A stretch of DNA of 64,000 nucleotides from Ekhidna sp. (GTDB taxonomy: Bacteria; Bacteroidota; Bacteroidia; Cytophagales; Cyclobacteriaceae): contig JACONI010000111.1 in assembly GCA_014323825.1 (NCBI GenBank), positions 1-64,000 on the forward strand, in the 5' to 3' direction. A program made the translations under genes and the position numbers. Positions 37,143-49,319 of this stretch are shown here, piece by piece. Each line of letters opens with the position of its first letter. The first letter of the stretch is position 1. Below the pieces are notes generated by a model. That model saw nothing but the letters and a program-made list of their open reading frames with translations. It had not been told where the DNA came from and did not search any database.

Positions 37143-37775
37143 TTATTTCTCAAGTATTACGTAAGAGTTTTTAGCTCCGGGCACGGAACCCGAAACCAGT
37201 ACCAAATTCTTCTCGGGATATATTTTAAGAACTTTCAAATTCATAACTTTTACCCTGTCATTGCCTGTTCTACCGGCCATTTTCAATCCTTTGAAAACTC
37301 TAGAGGGGAATGAACATGCACCAATAGCCCCCGGTGCTCTCAATCTATTGTGCTGACCATGTGTCGCCTGACCAACTCCGCCAAATCCATGCCTTTTCAC
37401 TACGCCTTGAAATCCTTTACCCTTTGAAATACCTATGGCATCAACAAAATCCTGCTCTGCAAATACATCCGATATTTTGATCTCATTGCCAAGTCCTACT
37501 TTATCCTCAAACTCGGCTCTGAAATCTCTGAATTCAACAACCTTGGCTTTAGGAGTTGTTTTTGCTTTTGAAAAATGTCCTTTCAAGGCTTTGGGAGTAT
37601 TTTTCTCCTTTCTTTCACCATAGCCCAGCTGAACGGCTTTGTAGCTGTCGGTCTCTTCGTTTTTAACCTGAGTAACAACGCAAGGACCTGCCTGAATTAA
37701 TGTGCAGGCTACGCTTTTACCACTTTCGTCGTATACGCTAGTCATTCCTATTTTACGTCCTATCAAACCAGGCAT
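37143..37775 (-). CDS. rplC: Ribosomal protein L3
   Basis: [33 protein letters not shown]. Confidence 0.97.
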   Translation of the reverse strand: MPGLIGRKIGMTSVYDESGKSVACTLIQAGPCVVTQVKNEETDSYKAVQLGYGERKEKNTPKALKGHFSKAKTTPKAKVVEFRDFRAEFEDKVGLGNEIKISDVFAEQDFVDAIGISKGKGFQGVVKRHGFGGVGQATHGQHNRLRAPGAIGACSFPSRVFKGLKMAGRTGNDRVKVMNLKVLKIYPEKNLVLVSGSVPGAKNSYVILEK

Positions 37776-37946
37776 TTTCTTATAATTTTATTCTAATTAA
37801 GATCCCTCAAACAGTCCTTTCGCGAAAAGAATTGCAAAGATAGCAATTTTATAACTTGATCAAAATATTTAATCATCTATTTTAGGACAAAAAAGAACTA
37901 ACTGACTAAAACAATTGGTTCTCGCCTCACAGTTATTTACTACCAG

Positions 37947-38273
37947 TTAAACTTTTATCTCAACGTCAACGCCACTTGGAAGCTCAAGCTTCATCAAGGC
38001 ATCAACTGTTTTTGCGCTATTGCTGTAGATATCTACTAATCTCTTGTAGGTGCAAAGTTGGTATTGGTCTCTTGCCTTTTTATTGACATGAGGAGATTTC
38101 AATACGGTGAACTTTTCTTTGACAGTCGGAAGAGGAATAGGACCACTAACGACTGCTCCTGTAGTTTTTACTGCTCTTACGATTTTCTCGGAGGATTTAT
38201 CCACTAAATTGTGGTCGTAAGATTTAAGTTTAATTCTAATTTTTTGATTCATCTTAAATGCTTTATACGTCAA
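37947..38273 (-). CDS. rpsJ: Ribosomal protein S10
   Basis: [22 protein letters not shown]. Confidence 0.97.
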   Translation of the reverse strand: MTYKAFKMNQKIRIKLKSYDHNLVDKSSEKIVRAVKTTGAVVSGPIPLPTVKEKFTVLKSPHVNKKARDQYQLCTYKRLVDIYSNSAKTVDALMKLELPSGVDVEIKV

Positions 38274-40371
38274 CAGTTCCTTTTACCTCTGCAATAACAT
38301 TATCAGCTATATTCTTGGGCAGTTGGTCATAGTGAGAGAAGGTCAATGAAGCTGTTGCTCTACCGGAACTAATCGTTCTTAAATCAGTAACATAACCAAA
38401 TAACTCAGAAAGCGGAACATCAGCCTTAACAACCGTCGAAGTCCCTTTTGTATCCATTCCTCTCATGATACCTCTTCTTTTATTGAGGTCTCCGGTGATG
38501 GAGCCGGTATACTCATCAGGAGTAACGACTTCTACAGCCATAACAGGCTCAAGAAGTACAGGCTTACATTTTTTAGCGGCTTCTTTGAATCCGTTTCTTG
38601 CTGCCAGCTCAAAAGACAACGCATCAGAATCCACATCGTGAAACGACCCATGATAGAGCCTTACCTTCATGCTGTCAATCGGGTAGTTGGCTAACGGACC
38701 ATTTACCATCGCCTGCTTAAATCCTTTTTCAGTCGGGCCGATGAATTCCTTTGGGATCACGCCCCCAACAATTTCGTTCACAAACTGTAATCCTTCCTGC
38801 TCATAGTCATCATCTTTAGGGCTAAGTTCAAATACTATATCGGCAAACTTACCCCTACCACCGGTTTGTTTCTTATATACTTCTTTATGCTCTGCCGAAC
38901 CGGTAATTGCTTCTTTGTAAGCCACCTGAGGAGCTCCCTGATTTATTTCCACCTTGAACTCTCTCTTCAACCTGTCAATAATAATGTCCAGATGAAGCTC
39001 TCCCATTCCTTTAAGAATGGTCTGACCAGTCTCATGATTGGTTTCGACCTGGAGTGTGGGATCTTCTTCCACCAATTTACCTATCGCAATACCCAACTTA
39101 TCAATGTCTGCCTGTGTTTTAGGCTCAATTGCATATCCGATTACCGGGTCCGGGAAATTCATTGCCTCTAAAACGATCTTCGCATTTTCAGCACAAAGTG
39201 TATCTCCGGTTTTAATATCCTTAAAGCCAACGGCTGCACCAATATCTCCCGCGTGCAATGAATTGATTTGATTCTGCCTATTGGCATGCATCTGGAAGAT
39301 TCTTGAGATTCTTTCTTTTTTATTTGTTCTGGTATTATAAACATAAGAACCAGACTCTAACATACCGGAGTAAGATCTCATGAAGCAGAGTCTGCCAACA
39401 AATGGGTCTGTTGCTATTTTGAAGGCTAAAGCTGTAAACGGTTCGCTCGGATGCGGTTTTCTTGTTATTTCCTCTTCGGTATCCGGATTTGTACCTACAA
39501 TGCTACCCCTATCCAAAGGAGAAGGCAATAGCTCCGTCACATAATCAAGCATTGTTTGAACACCTTTATTTTTGAAAGCAGATCCACACATCATTGGCAC
39601 AAATGCCAGATCAATAGTTGCGGCTCTTAGTGCAGCTACGATTTCATCTCTCGTAATACTATTAGGATCTTCGAAGAATTTCTCTAGTAGATTTTCATCA
39701 TATTCTGCGACCGCCTCCACTAACTTCTCTCTGTACTCCGCAACTTCATCTACCATTTCATCCGGAATCGGAATTTCTTTGAAAGTCATTCCCATGTCCT
39801 CTTCATCCCAAACCATGGCTTTATTCTCCACCAAATCAACCACTCCTTTGAAGTTCTCTTCAACTCCGATTGGAAGCTGAAGGGGGACGGACTTTGTACC
39901 TAACATTTCGACAACCTGGTTACAAACGTTCAAGAAGTCAGCTCCCTGTCGATCCATTTTATTAACAAATCCAATCCTGGCTACTTTGTAGTTATCAGCA
40001 AGTCTCCAGTTTGTTTCGGACTGAGGTTCAACACCGTCAACCGCACTGAATAAGAAAACTAACCCATCAAGCACTCTTAGAGACCTGTTTACTTCCACGG
40101 TAAAGTCAACGTGTCCCGGAGTATCAATAATGTTGATGTGATACTCATTTTCTTTATATCTCCAGAACACAGTGGTTGCGGCCGATGTAATAGTAATGCC
40201 TCTTTCCTGCTCTTGCTCCATCCAATCCATGGTAGCACCCCCATCGTGCACTTCTCCGATCTTGTGGTTTACACCTGCATAATAGAGGATACGTTCTGTG
40301 GTGGTTGTTTTACCGGCATCAATATGTGCAGCAATACCAATGTTTCTAGTAAGTTTTAAGTTTCTTGTCAT
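38263..40371 (-). CDS. fusA: Elongation factor G
   Basis: [22 protein letters not shown]. Confidence 0.98.
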   Translation of the reverse strand: MTRNLKLTRNIGIAAHIDAGKTTTTERILYYAGVNHKIGEVHDGGATMDWMEQEQERGITITSAATTVFWRYKENEYHINIIDTPGHVDFTVEVNRSLRVLDGLVFLFSAVDGVEPQSETNWRLADNYKVARIGFVNKMDRQGADFLNVCNQVVEMLGTKSVPLQLPIGVEENFKGVVDLVENKAMVWDEEDMGMTFKEIPIPDEMVDEVAEYREKLVEAVAEYDENLLEKFFEDPNSITRDEIVAALRAATIDLAFVPMMCGSAFKNKGVQTMLDYVTELLPSPLDRGSIVGTNPDTEEEITRKPHPSEPFTALAFKIATDPFVGRLCFMRSYSGMLESGSYVYNTRTNKKERISRIFQMHANRQNQINSLHAGDIGAAVGFKDIKTGDTLCAENAKIVLEAMNFPDPVIGYAIEPKTQADIDKLGIAIGKLVEEDPTLQVETNHETGQTILKGMGELHLDIIIDRLKREFKVEINQGAPQVAYKEAITGSAEHKEVYKKQTGGRGKFADIVFELSPKDDDYEQEGLQFVNEIVGGVIPKEFIGPTEKGFKQAMVNGPLANYPIDSMKVRLYHGSFHDVDSDALSFELAARNGFKEAAKKCKPVLLEPVMAVEVVTPDEYTGSITGDLNKRRGIMRGMDTKGTSTVVKADVPLSELFGYVTDLRTISSGRATASLTFSHYDQLPKNIADNVIAEVKGTVDV

Positions 40372-40380
40372 CTTCGTTTT

Positions 40381-40848
40381 TTAAAATCTAAAGTGTGAGA
40401 AAGCTTTATTTGCCTCAGCCATTCTGTGCGTATCATCTTTTTTCTTAACCGCTGCGCCCTCACCTTTTGAGGCAGCGATGATTTCAGCAGCAAGACGATC
40501 TTCCATTGCTTTCTCACCTCTCAGTCTTGCATACTTAATCATCCATTTGATGCCCAAAGAAATTTTTCTATCCGGTCTAACCTCCACAGGAACCTGGAAG
40601 TTAGCACCCCCAACTCTTCTTGCCTTTACTTCAACTGAAGGCATAATGTTACTGAGTGCGGTTTTCCATCTCTCAAGACCATCTTCTCCGGTTTTTTCCT
40701 TTACCTGATTGATGGCTCCGTAGAAGATATTGTAGGAGATACTTTTTTTACCGTTTAACATCAGGTTGTTTACAAACCTGGTAACCAATGTATCCTGATA
40801 AATTGGATCAGGAAGGATATATCTTTTTTTTGGTTTAGCTTTTCTCAT
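40381..40848 (-). CDS. rpsG: Ribosomal protein S7
   Basis: [27 protein letters not shown]. Confidence 0.97.
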   Translation of the reverse strand: MRKAKPKKRYILPDPIYQDTLVTRFVNNLMLNGKKSISYNIFYGAINQVKEKTGEDGLERWKTALSNIMPSVEVKARRVGGANFQVPVEVRPDRKISLGIKWMIKYARLRGEKAMEDRLAAEIIAASKGEGAAVKKKDDTHRMAEANKAFSHFRF

Positions 40849-40856
40849 TTTTCTCC

Positions 40857-41231
40857 TTATTTTTTGGGTCTTTTAGCACCATACTTAGATCTTCTCTGAA
40901 GTCTTCCATTTACTCCGGCAGTATCCAATGCACCCCTGATAATATGATATCTAACACCTGGTAAATCTTTTACTCTTCCACCTCTGATTAAGACGATTGA
41001 ATGCTCCTGAAGATTGTGGCCTTCACCGGGAATGTATGCATTGACCTCTTTTCCATTAGTCAATCGGACTCTGGCCACTTTTCTCATTGCTGAGTTAGGC
41101 TTTTTAGGGGTCGTAGTGTAAACCCTTGTACATACTCCTCTTCTTTGAGGACATGAATCCAATGCTGGTGATTTTGACTTAGAAGTCAACTGTTTTCTAC
41201 CTTTCCTCACTAACTGTTGTATAGTTGGCAT
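40857..41231 (-). CDS. rpsL: Ribosomal protein S12
   Basis: [45 protein letters not shown]. Confidence 0.98.
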   Translation of the reverse strand: MPTIQQLVRKGRKQLTSKSKSPALDSCPQRRGVCTRVYTTTPKKPNSAMRKVARVRLTNGKEVNAYIPGEGHNLQEHSIVLIRGGRVKDLPGVRYHIIRGALDTAGVNGRLQRRSKYGAKRPKK

Positions 41232-41568
41232 ACGCTAATTTTTTTACTGCCCTAAAAATTTCGGAACGCAAAGATAGGCGTATTAAGAATATATCAAAAA
41301 ATTCAATAATAAAATAGCTAAAGATTTATTTATAAAGAGTAGATGAAGTTATGTGAAAATCAGCGTAAAATTCCAAAAGTGTGATTACTAGGGAGAAGGT
41401 TTTATCGGGAAAATAACTTCTATTCAATGTTGATCAAAGTTTTGTTTCGTTTTAAAAGTTTATTATTACATACCTGTAAGGTTTTCATACTCACTAAATC
41501 TTGTAAACAATAGGCATGCAATCAATAGACTGCATGGGAAAGAGTTGTATTAATAGAAGTGCATCTGT

Positions 41569-42813
41569 TTAAAACATCAATGAATAACCTATTCTTGGCA
41601 TAAGAGATCTTCTGCTGAGTGTGTTATTTTTATAATTGAGATCATAAAGCAGCATGGTACTTAAAATTACTCTCTTGCTAAGGTTGAATCTCCTTCCTGC
41701 TCCAAGCAAATAAGCATGCTGCCAAGTGCCTTTATTTTTTGTTTCTCCAATTAGTGGCTCGTTGATGACTGATTGGGCTTCTCCATAGAGAAAAAGAACT
41801 TTTGCAACATCATAGCTGATAAAGAAACTGTACCCGTGCGAATCACCAGATATGACTATAGATGCAGAATCTCGCTCTTTGAACCGCTCTCGGTAAAGTA
41901 ATCCAACTCCACCGGATAACTTCCTGCTCCAATAATAGCCGAGTTGAACATTAAAATCTAATATCAGCGGCAAAGTAGACTGTATGGCGATATTTCCATT
42001 GAGAAAGAGACGCTTTTTCCAAGATTTTCCTTTCAAAGAGTTCCGCTTGATCCCCTCCTCTTCTTTACTCAAGTCAGGAAGCACATCGTACTTCTTCTTG
42101 GCTGCCTTCATAGTGACAGGTAACCTCACAAATTCTTTCGGATCAACCTTACTAAAAAAAGCCGCTACCCCTGATCTATCAACTTTTTGTAAGTCCCCCA
42201 ACCGATCCAACTCCCCATATTTCATCTGATCTTTAATGGAAAGGTCGGTTTCTCGCTTAAATTCTGTAGGCAGGTATTGCTTCACTCTATCTTTCATATC
42301 AAAGCGATCGGCAAGTGTTTTAGGGTCAAGTTTTAAAGAGTCCTTATCAAAGCGATCAAGGTAAGCTGAATCGTACTGACCATATAATTCGTAAATCCCT
42401 TGTAAGGATTCAAAATCACCTGTCCCGGCAAGTTCTTGTAATGCCCGATCTACAGCATCTTCGGGTGGATCGAAAAGTGTGGTGTTCGCCAGATATTCTT
42501 TTGCAGGCTTTAAATCCCATTCTCCTTTTATGAACTCAACCTTCCTAGTTTTAAGCTCTTTCCATTTCCTCATCTGTATCAAACTATCTTTATTTTCTTT
42601 CCGATAATTCTTCCAAGCTTTTTTTACCGCCTTGATGCTGTCTTTCCGGTAGTATTTCTTATATCTCCTCAGTTTTTCCCGGTCATACCTGGTTTGCTCT
42701 ACTTTTTTTAAGTGATTATCTGATACGTTTACATCAAACTTGAGTTGAGCGGATACTGGAAAGCTCAGAAAGATGAAAATAATTGGATACCATAACTTAA
42801 CGACTGTTTTCAA
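41569..42813 (-). CDS. Hypothetical outer-membrane protein with signal peptide
   Basis: N-terminal WYPIIFIFLSFPVSAQ; beta-strand-rich C-terminus ending in aromatic MF. Confidence 0.6.
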   Translation of the reverse strand: MKTVVKLWYPIIFIFLSFPVSAQLKFDVNVSDNHLKKVEQTRYDREKLRRYKKYYRKDSIKAVKKAWKNYRKENKDSLIQMRKWKELKTRKVEFIKGEWDLKPAKEYLANTTLFDPPEDAVDRALQELAGTGDFESLQGIYELYGQYDSAYLDRFDKDSLKLDPKTLADRFDMKDRVKQYLPTEFKRETDLSIKDQMKYGELDRLGDLQKVDRSGVAAFFSKVDPKEFVRLPVTMKAAKKKYDVLPDLSKEEEGIKRNSLKGKSWKKRLFLNGNIAIQSTLPLILDFNVQLGYYWSRKLSGGVGLLYRERFKERDSASIVISGDSHGYSFFISYDVAKVLFLYGEAQSVINEPLIGETKNKGTWQHAYLLGAGRRFNLSKRVILSTMLLYDLNYKNNTLSRRSLMPRIGYSLMF

Positions 42814-43382
42814 TGCTTTAGAATACTTTTGATTTTTTTGTTCACACGGGTCATTCTTAAAATGCTAATTTCTTTCTGAAGTAAAATGGGATAATCTTCA
42901 ACTATATAATTTTTAATAATTGATCTTTTTATGTGAATAGAATCTCTACTTATTTGGAAATATATAATAAAAACAACTTCTTCTGCTATTCAACAAATGA
43001 TTCTGATAACTCCAAGCTAATTTTGAAACGATCGTTTTTTGGTTTCACTTTTTAAACCGGTCTCTCCTCAAATTTTTCTGAAAAATTAATTCAATAATTC
43101 AGAATTTGCTAAAATCTTATTTCTATATTGCTCCTTTGAAGAGTATAATTACATCAAACTCATATTAATTATATGATGTTGTATAAACGGTCATTATTCC
43201 ACTCCTTTATGAAACCGAGTTAGCAGAAACAATAATACTCACCATATTTCCACTGTTAGAAGTAAATATTCAATTTCTGTTGTCTCTTACAGAAAAGCTT
43301 CCTAAACCGTTACTCACAGTAAACCACATGAATTCCAGCATGAGAGGAGAGTGGCAGAGAGGTTGGATTCTAACGGAGATGT

Positions 43383-46300
43383 CTACCGCACAAAAATCCT
43401 TCGTGAGGTCTCAAACACTCCATCCTCCGCATTAATTACAACGAATTTAACTTCCTTTATTCCGGGAGTAGTGAATGTATAACTCATAGATCGGCCATTA
43501 GCAACTTCGATGTCATTAACGATCCATTTGTATTCTGCCGGTCCATAGTGATTCAATCCACTTACTGAAAAACTCTTACGCTGTCCAACGTAAACGGTCC
43601 CGGCAGTTACATTAATGGCAGCACTCATCGTGTTCCTTTCGTTTCCGTAATTATACCGATACCGTTTAATGATATTATTATCTTCGTCTCTAATCAAGTG
43701 AAGACGATTTCTATTGTCATATTCATAGGTTATCGTTTCTCCTGTTGGATTCGTAACAGTTTTTACTCCTACTAATGGTTGGTAGGTATAGCTGATAGTC
43801 CGTTTAAGACTTTCCACACCGGGATCAACTGTTTCAGATAGTAAATACCCTTGTGCATCGTATATATAATTAGTAGTAATACCATCCCGAGAGGAAAGAT
43901 TGGAGGATACAAGACCATTTGTGTGATAGGACATAATACTGATATTTTCCAAGTCCGATGAGTTCCATCTTCCCGGCTGACTTAATGACAAACTATAACG
44001 TTTATAAAGCTGTATTTTATTTGAAAAAATTCGATAATCGTTCAATGAAACACTTGAAGTTCTATAGGAGGAATGACTTGGTAGTTTTACCTGATATTCT
44101 GTTACGATAGGTACACCTATCATGTGTCTACCTACCATAGATGACAAAACACTTGATTTAAGCAGTCTTTTTTCAGGAATGAAAGAACTGAAAGGGTAAT
44201 AAATTCGCTGATTAACTGCATGATTTTCTCCACCTGAATTCATTGTTATGACTTGAACAGGTAAGGTTTCATGGTTGTGATTATATATGTAATCTGTTTT
44301 GGTGGTAGTCATTAAAGATACTCCGTCGTTATCATAGCTTTTTGTTACCGAATAATCAAGATAAATGTTGCGTGTAGTAATACTGTAAGTAGGTACTTCA
44401 TAATGAAACTTAATTCTTTTATCCCTACCGAGCCAGTTTTCATGTTCTTCATATTTGAAATAATGAAACGTATGATTTCGAACAGTATAGTCAGGTCTTT
44501 TTTCATGTTCATATTTGTATTCTGTTTCACTCACCTTTTTATTTCCTTCATCATAAATTATCGTTTTCCATTCAATCCCTCTGTCATAGTAGGACTGAGA
44601 AGCCGGAGAAAAAGGATAGTTGTTCTCAACAAAATCGTTATCGGAAAATCGGATGCTTTCATTAATCTTATCAATTATTACATGTTTTTTTTCTTCAATA
44701 ACGAGCGGCCTATCTCTTAAATCCTTAAAGTAGTGATCAACGTAGTTTCTATCAAGGATTGAAGTCTCCCTCACTCTACCATAGCCATTTGACGGCCCGC
44801 TAACCTCCCAAATGTTGGATGCAGGGTATTGTATCAAGGCAAACTGTTTTTTACCAACCCCAACCCCCCCACTTCTCCAGTACTTAAACTTATATCCTAC
44901 ATAAGTCGTAGTTCTCGGTGCCTGATTCTCATCATAATAAGTATAAGATGTACCGCTTACTAAATTTCTATTTTTGTCAAAATGCCTAATCGCACCAATT
45001 CTTACACCGCCGTGATTCGCATGTGATCCATACGTAAATTCTTGGCTACCTCCTGTTGGAAATGTTACTTTGGTTAAAATATTTGCTCTCGCATAACCAT
45101 TAGGACTTTTATTCATACCTTTTGTTATATAACTGGATCTATTACGGTATTCTGCATTCCAAACATACAACCTTGACTGACTGCCCTGATGTGGTCCCCC
45201 ATTATAAAAGCCCCAATGGTCAGTGTAATAAGATCCTCTTGGAGGAAGTTCGTATTTATTCGCTCCTCCGACATGAAGTTCATTATTATCATTAATGTAC
45301 CCGAACTTATAAACTGCCAAACCGTCTTTTACCAAAGAGTTAAGCCTCAGGCGATATCTTTTCTCTCCGAAAGCAAATGTGTTCTTTCCTCCCTTATAAT
45401 AAGAATTTCGTGCATCAAAATAACTCTGATTAAGGTTAGTCGTGCTGACCTCACGATTATTATGATCCTTTAGTTGAACAGATGTCAGCCTCACTCCATC
45501 AGATAAGTCGAACCTTGAGAAATTATATTTAAACTCAACCTTTCCTTTCGGAAATTGAATAACAGAAACGTACTTTGCCGTAATTGTTGATTTAAAATAA
45601 TTGATGTCGTAACGTTTTCGCATGCAATGATTACAATTATCATCTGTTGAGCAACTGACAAGACAACTCTGATAACTATCACCTAATCCTGCCATATAAC
45701 TTCGCTCTTCCTCAATAAGTGTACGCCCTATGTATCTCAGATCTATACCATTACTTTCCGGCTGATTGGCATAGACAATGCGATCTAAGTGCCATGTGGA
45801 AATGAATTGACGCTCATTTTCACGTACATAAGAAGTATTATCCCTATTATCTTTGTAATTGGTAGTGGTAGTTTCTCTCGATGAATATGTTTGACCGAAG
45901 TAATATTTATTCCCATAGATATCTGTGATAATGAAATGAGAATTAAGATCACTATTCTTGACAAATTCAATTTTCAAGTCTGATGAAGGTAGTGCATGGA
46001 ACTTGTCGAAACTAAGCCCTGCCTGACCATTGGTTCTCTTTTGGCAATTATTACTACTACAACGAGCATGGCATGTTTCATGACTATTGCGTTCGCTATA
46101 CCTGCATGGATAATAGCAAGAGTTATAGTCAGATCTATACCTGTTCATACATTGATTGTAAAATGGGTCATCAGTGTATTTTTGGTTTGACCAGGTAACG
46201 TAATCACTACCAAAAATGAACCTCCCACTACCCCCCGGAAATGAGAAATAAAAGAGATCCTTTTCAAAATCATAATATTTAGTATTTTCCCGGAGTTGAC

Positions 46301-46652
46301 TCATCTTATGATACGAAAGAGTTTCTGTAAATCTAGCTTGCTCGTCAGGCTCTCCACGCATCACTCGCGTAATAGCCCCTCCTGCAATAAGCTGCCAGCC
46401 AAGCCCTGCAACACCGGATACTTCGTTTACCCTGATGCCGCCGGCATTGTACTGAAGGGAAACGGGGACAGTTGCACCGTTATTTGCCTGTGCCTCATAC
46501 AACGGAACGGATACGGAAACCACCCCATCGTATAAACTCACAGGTGTATTGATACCCCTTACTAGAGCAGATGCATCCGGTGAGAGTATACTCTGGCTAT
46601 ACACAATAAGGGAATAAATAAAAAAAGCCAGTAGGGATAAATATTTTTTCAT
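43383..46652 (-). CDS. RHS/YD-repeat secreted protein with C-terminal PKD-like domain
   Basis: SPDASALVRGINTPVSLYDGVVSVSVPLYEA (Bacteroidota RHS N-terminus), YD-type repeats ITYEYDNRNRLHLIRDEDNNIIKRYRYNYG, PKD-like SYTFTTPGIKEVKFVV. Confidence 0.75.
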   Translation of the reverse strand: MKKYLSLLAFFIYSLIVYSQSILSPDASALVRGINTPVSLYDGVVSVSVPLYEAQANNGATVPVSLQYNAGGIRVNEVSGVAGLGWQLIAGGAITRVMRGEPDEQARFTETLSYHKMSQLRENTKYYDFEKDLFYFSFPGGSGRFIFGSDYVTWSNQKYTDDPFYNQCMNRYRSDYNSCYYPCRYSERNSHETCHARCSSNNCQKRTNGQAGLSFDKFHALPSSDLKIEFVKNSDLNSHFIITDIYGNKYYFGQTYSSRETTTTNYKDNRDNTSYVRENERQFISTWHLDRIVYANQPESNGIDLRYIGRTLIEEERSYMAGLGDSYQSCLVSCSTDDNCNHCMRKRYDINYFKSTITAKYVSVIQFPKGKVEFKYNFSRFDLSDGVRLTSVQLKDHNNREVSTTNLNQSYFDARNSYYKGGKNTFAFGEKRYRLRLNSLVKDGLAVYKFGYINDNNELHVGGANKYELPPRGSYYTDHWGFYNGGPHQGSQSRLYVWNAEYRNRSSYITKGMNKSPNGYARANILTKVTFPTGGSQEFTYGSHANHGGVRIGAIRHFDKNRNLVSGTSYTYYDENQAPRTTTYVGYKFKYWRSGGVGVGKKQFALIQYPASNIWEVSGPSNGYGRVRETSILDRNYVDHYFKDLRDRPLVIEEKKHVIIDKINESIRFSDNDFVENNYPFSPASQSYYDRGIEWKTIIYDEGNKKVSETEYKYEHEKRPDYTVRNHTFHYFKYEEHENWLGRDKRIKFHYEVPTYSITTRNIYLDYSVTKSYDNDGVSLMTTTKTDYIYNHNHETLPVQVITMNSGGENHAVNQRIYYPFSSFIPEKRLLKSSVLSSMVGRHMIGVPIVTEYQVKLPSHSSYRTSSVSLNDYRIFSNKIQLYKRYSLSLSQPGRWNSSDLENISIMSYHTNGLVSSNLSSRDGITTNYIYDAQGYLLSETVDPGVESLKRTISYTYQPLVGVKTVTNPTGETITYEYDNRNRLHLIRDEDNNIIKRYRYNYGNERNTMSAAINVTAGTVYVGQRKSFSVSGLNHYGPAEYKWIVNDIEVANGRSMSYTFTTPGIKEVKFVVINAEDGVFETSRRIFVR

Positions 46653-46806
46653 ACTTTTAGAAAAATAAATCTTTTAGGCATTGTTACCCAGATATATTTA
46701 ATTAAATATTTCAATTTAATTTTTTAGTTGGTCTGATCGTTTTAAAATTAGTTATTCATGATTTAAGAATTGTGTATAAAGGTATATGTATGAGCTATAA
46801 GCTTTT

Positions 46807-48102
46807 TTACTTTTTAGATTCCAGCTTTTCTAATCTTGATTGTAATTCAAGAAGTTTTTTGTTTAGTGATTCCAATTCCTTAATTTTTTTCTCCTGAGAA
46901 ATTGTATATAAAGTTAATTCTTCTATTTTTTGAAGTAATTGTATTTGAAAGGTTCCTATATTTATTCCTTTTTTTTCCATTTCCTCGGCAGAAGCAATTT
47001 CCGGTAAATGTTTCTTTTCTTTTATATAATCTTCAATAGATTCAATCGTTGGTAAATTATAATCATTTTCAAATACAAAATCAGCAGTTGGCGTAAGACT
47101 AATCCTTATTTCTTTTGTTTCTAATTTACCATATATGGCAACATTTCCATTATCTGCAAAAACAACATTTGGGTCACCAGAATCACCATGTCTAAAATAT
47201 AAATCTTTATTTGTGTTTGTATAAGAATGATAAATAGACCATCCTGAATAGTTATAAGCTGATCCTCCGGTTATCTCAATTTTTGCTACCCCGGAATACT
47301 GGTGAGTATGAAGTTTAAGTTGAGAAGTTCCGCTAAATTTATAGACTTCCAAATTTGTAATACGTAATTTTCCATTCACATCTAATTTGGTATCATTATC
47401 AGGGTTTTTTCCAATACCTATATTGCCGGTGTTTAAATTCATCATCATACTATGATCATAACCGTTTTCGGTTCTATCTTTATCATATCCCAAAAATCCA
47501 AAATAATCACCTAAACCACCTAAGGTAATAGTGTGCCCGCCAGCTGTTTTTTGCCTTATCAAAGGATGGTAAGAAACATAGGATTGTTGTGTATTAGATG
47601 TTATGCCTCCAGTTCCTGTCTTACCTGTTAGCCAAGAACCTCCGGGAGTTGTGATTTGCATGTTTCCTGTTACTTTTATATTTCCTGCTCTTACGTTCCA
47701 TGCTTTTACATTCCCATTCACGTCTAATTTGGTATCATTATCAGGGTTTTTTCCAATACCTATATTGCCGGTGTTTAAATTCATCATCATACTATGATCA
47801 TAACCGTTTTCGGTTCTATCTTTATTATATCCTAAAAATCCAAAATAATCACCTAAACCACTTAAGGTAATAGTGTGCCCGCCAGCTGTTTTTTGCCTTA
47901 TCAAAGGATGGTAAGAAACATAGGATTGTTGTGTATTAGATGTTATGCCTCCGGTTCCTGTCTTACCTGTTAGCCAAGAACCTCCGGGAGTTGTAATTTG
48001 TATGTTTCCTGTTAATTTTACATTCTTGATTACAGTTTCATCTTGAGCTTTTATTCTAAAAGTAATTCCTAGAATTATAACTGATAATAGTATGGGTTTC
48101 AT
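46807..48102 (-). CDS. Tail-fiber-like secreted protein with tandem-duplicated module
   Basis: GNIGIGKNPDNDTKLDVNG repeats, C-terminal DYNLPTIESIEDYIKEKKHLPEIASAEEMEKKGINIG and coiled coil. Confidence 0.7.
   Translation of the reverse strand: MKPILLSVIILGITFRIKAQDETVIKNVKLTGNIQITTPGGSWLTGKTGTGGITSNTQQSYVSYHPLIRQKTAGGHTITLSGLGDYFGFLGYNKDRTENGYDHSMMMNLNTGNIGIGKNPDNDTKLDVNGNVKAWNVRAGNIKVTGNMQITTPGGSWLTGKTGTGGITSNTQQSYVSYHPLIRQKTAGGHTITLGGLGDYFGFLGYDKDRTENGYDHSMMMNLNTGNIGIGKNPDNDTKLDVNGKLRITNLEVYKFSGTSQLKLHTHQYSGVAKIEITGGSAYNYSGWSIYHSYTNTNKDLYFRHGDSGDPNVVFADNGNVAIYGKLETKEIRISLTPTADFVFENDYNLPTIESIEDYIKEKKHLPEIASAEEMEKKGINIGTFQIQLLQKIEELTLYTISQEKKIKELESLNKKLLELQSRLEKLESKK
47371..48024 (-). repeat. 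342-bp (114-codon) in-frame tandem duplication
   Basis: Two nearly identical copies of GNIQITTPGGSWLTGKTGTGGITSNTQQSYVSYHPLIRQKTAGGHTITL...DVNG. Confidence 0.9.
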
Positions 48103-48351
48103 CGCTTTATTATTTAATAGATATACTGATAATTGTCTTAATATTTTTAAAAATTGCTTGTAACGATCTCGGCTGTATAAGTAGTTGTATGGGTTAGCAT
48201 TTAACTTTGCAAGTATATACTAAACCGAAAATCCACGAGGATTCTCAGAAGAATATTATTTAGGTAACAATGCCCTAAGAAACCAACAAAATCATAATAA
48301 AGCGTAGATACAATCTATGCTTAGTGGGTTATGTCCCATAAAAAAGCTCCG

Positions 48352-48612
48352 TTATCGCGAGGCTTCTTCATATTCTTCAAGTTTTGCTATTGGAGATTTT
48401 AACTCCTGCTCTAATTTTTCATCTCCATAATAATTCGGAGCTTCCTTTCTCCATTCTTTGTTAGGCTCATAAAAATCTAAAATGTAAGCGATATCAGTTA
48501 AGACATCATTTAAAGATTCATCCTGAATCGTTTCATCATCCCAAATTATGTTCTGAGCCTTTTGAATATATGACACCCTTTCTTCTCCATTTGAAGATTG
48601 AGCTTTAGCCAA
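48352..48612 (-). CDS. Small acidic protein, candidate immunity protein for the adjacent toxin-tip remnant
   Basis: 86 aa acidic ORF directly downstream of an orphan C-terminal fragment. Confidence 0.4.
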   Translation of the reverse strand: MAKAQSSNGEERVSYIQKAQNIIWDDETIQDESLNDVLTDIAYILDFYEPNKEWRKEAPNYYGDEKLEQELKSPIAKLEEYEEASR

Positions 48613-48650
48613 TAAACCTTATGATATCCTGAACAACATAGTAGTCTATT

Positions 48651-48862
48651 TAATTGGTATTATTCTCGGCTTTATCAAGTTCTTACTACTCCTAAGAACA
48701 GTTGTTATTTCGCCAGTCAAAGGATTAGTACCAACTAATAAGCTCTTACCACTACCAAAACCGTTTGGAAGAATGTAGTTTAATGATTCAGTACAGTTTC
48801 TATGCTTAATCAACTTTTGATTTCTTGTATTTCTATAAGTTGAAAAAAGTTTGAAATTATTT
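48651..48862 (-). pseudogene. Orphan toxin-tip/RHS C-terminal remnant
   Basis: Open frame without start: ...RNCTESLNYILPNGFGSGKSLLVGTNPLTGEITTVLRSSKNLIKPRIIPIK*. Confidence 0.35.
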
Positions 48863-48992
48863 TACGTCAACTTTAAAGCATAAATGTAAACTTATATTCT
48901 CAATTATACCAACAACTATCGTTTTTATTTGGAACTATAATTGACTATCTTTGTGATTTATAGTAAAATTAAATACTCAAAAGTGCTTTATT

Positions 48993-49319
48993 ATGGATTT
49001 GGGAAGCAGAATAACCGAATTAAGGAAGACAAAAAACTGGTCGCAAAGCCAGTTGGCTAAAAATATTGAAGTCTCTCGTGAGATTGTGGGAAGATATGAA
49101 CGTAATGATGCTGTCCCATCAATTGAAGTAGCTAAACGATTAGCTAACGCATTAGATGTGTCTTTGGATTATCTTGTAGGTAATGCAGAAAAAAAACTGG
49201 ACAAGACCACGAGAAAAAAAATACAGGAAATTAATAAATTGGATGCGGACGATAAAAAAATGGTTTATACTTTTTTAGACGCATTCATTACAAAAAATAA
49301 ATTGCAAGGTGTATTATGA
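48993..49319 (+). CDS. XRE-family HTH regulator
   Basis: ITELRKTKNWSQSQLAKNIEVSREIVGRYERNDAVPSIEVAKRLANAL. Confidence 0.88.
   Translation: MDLGSRITELRKTKNWSQSQLAKNIEVSREIVGRYERNDAVPSIEVAKRLANALDVSLDYLVGNAEKKLDKTTRKKIQEINKLDADDKKMVYTFLDAFITKNKLQGVL

Noticed and set aside
41240-41568. Possible regulatory RNA upstream of rpsL
   Set aside because: AT-rich spacer with no structure I could support.
44820-44875. C7 run in the RHS gene as another phase switch
   Set aside because: Short, internal to a continuous ORF, no leader similarity.
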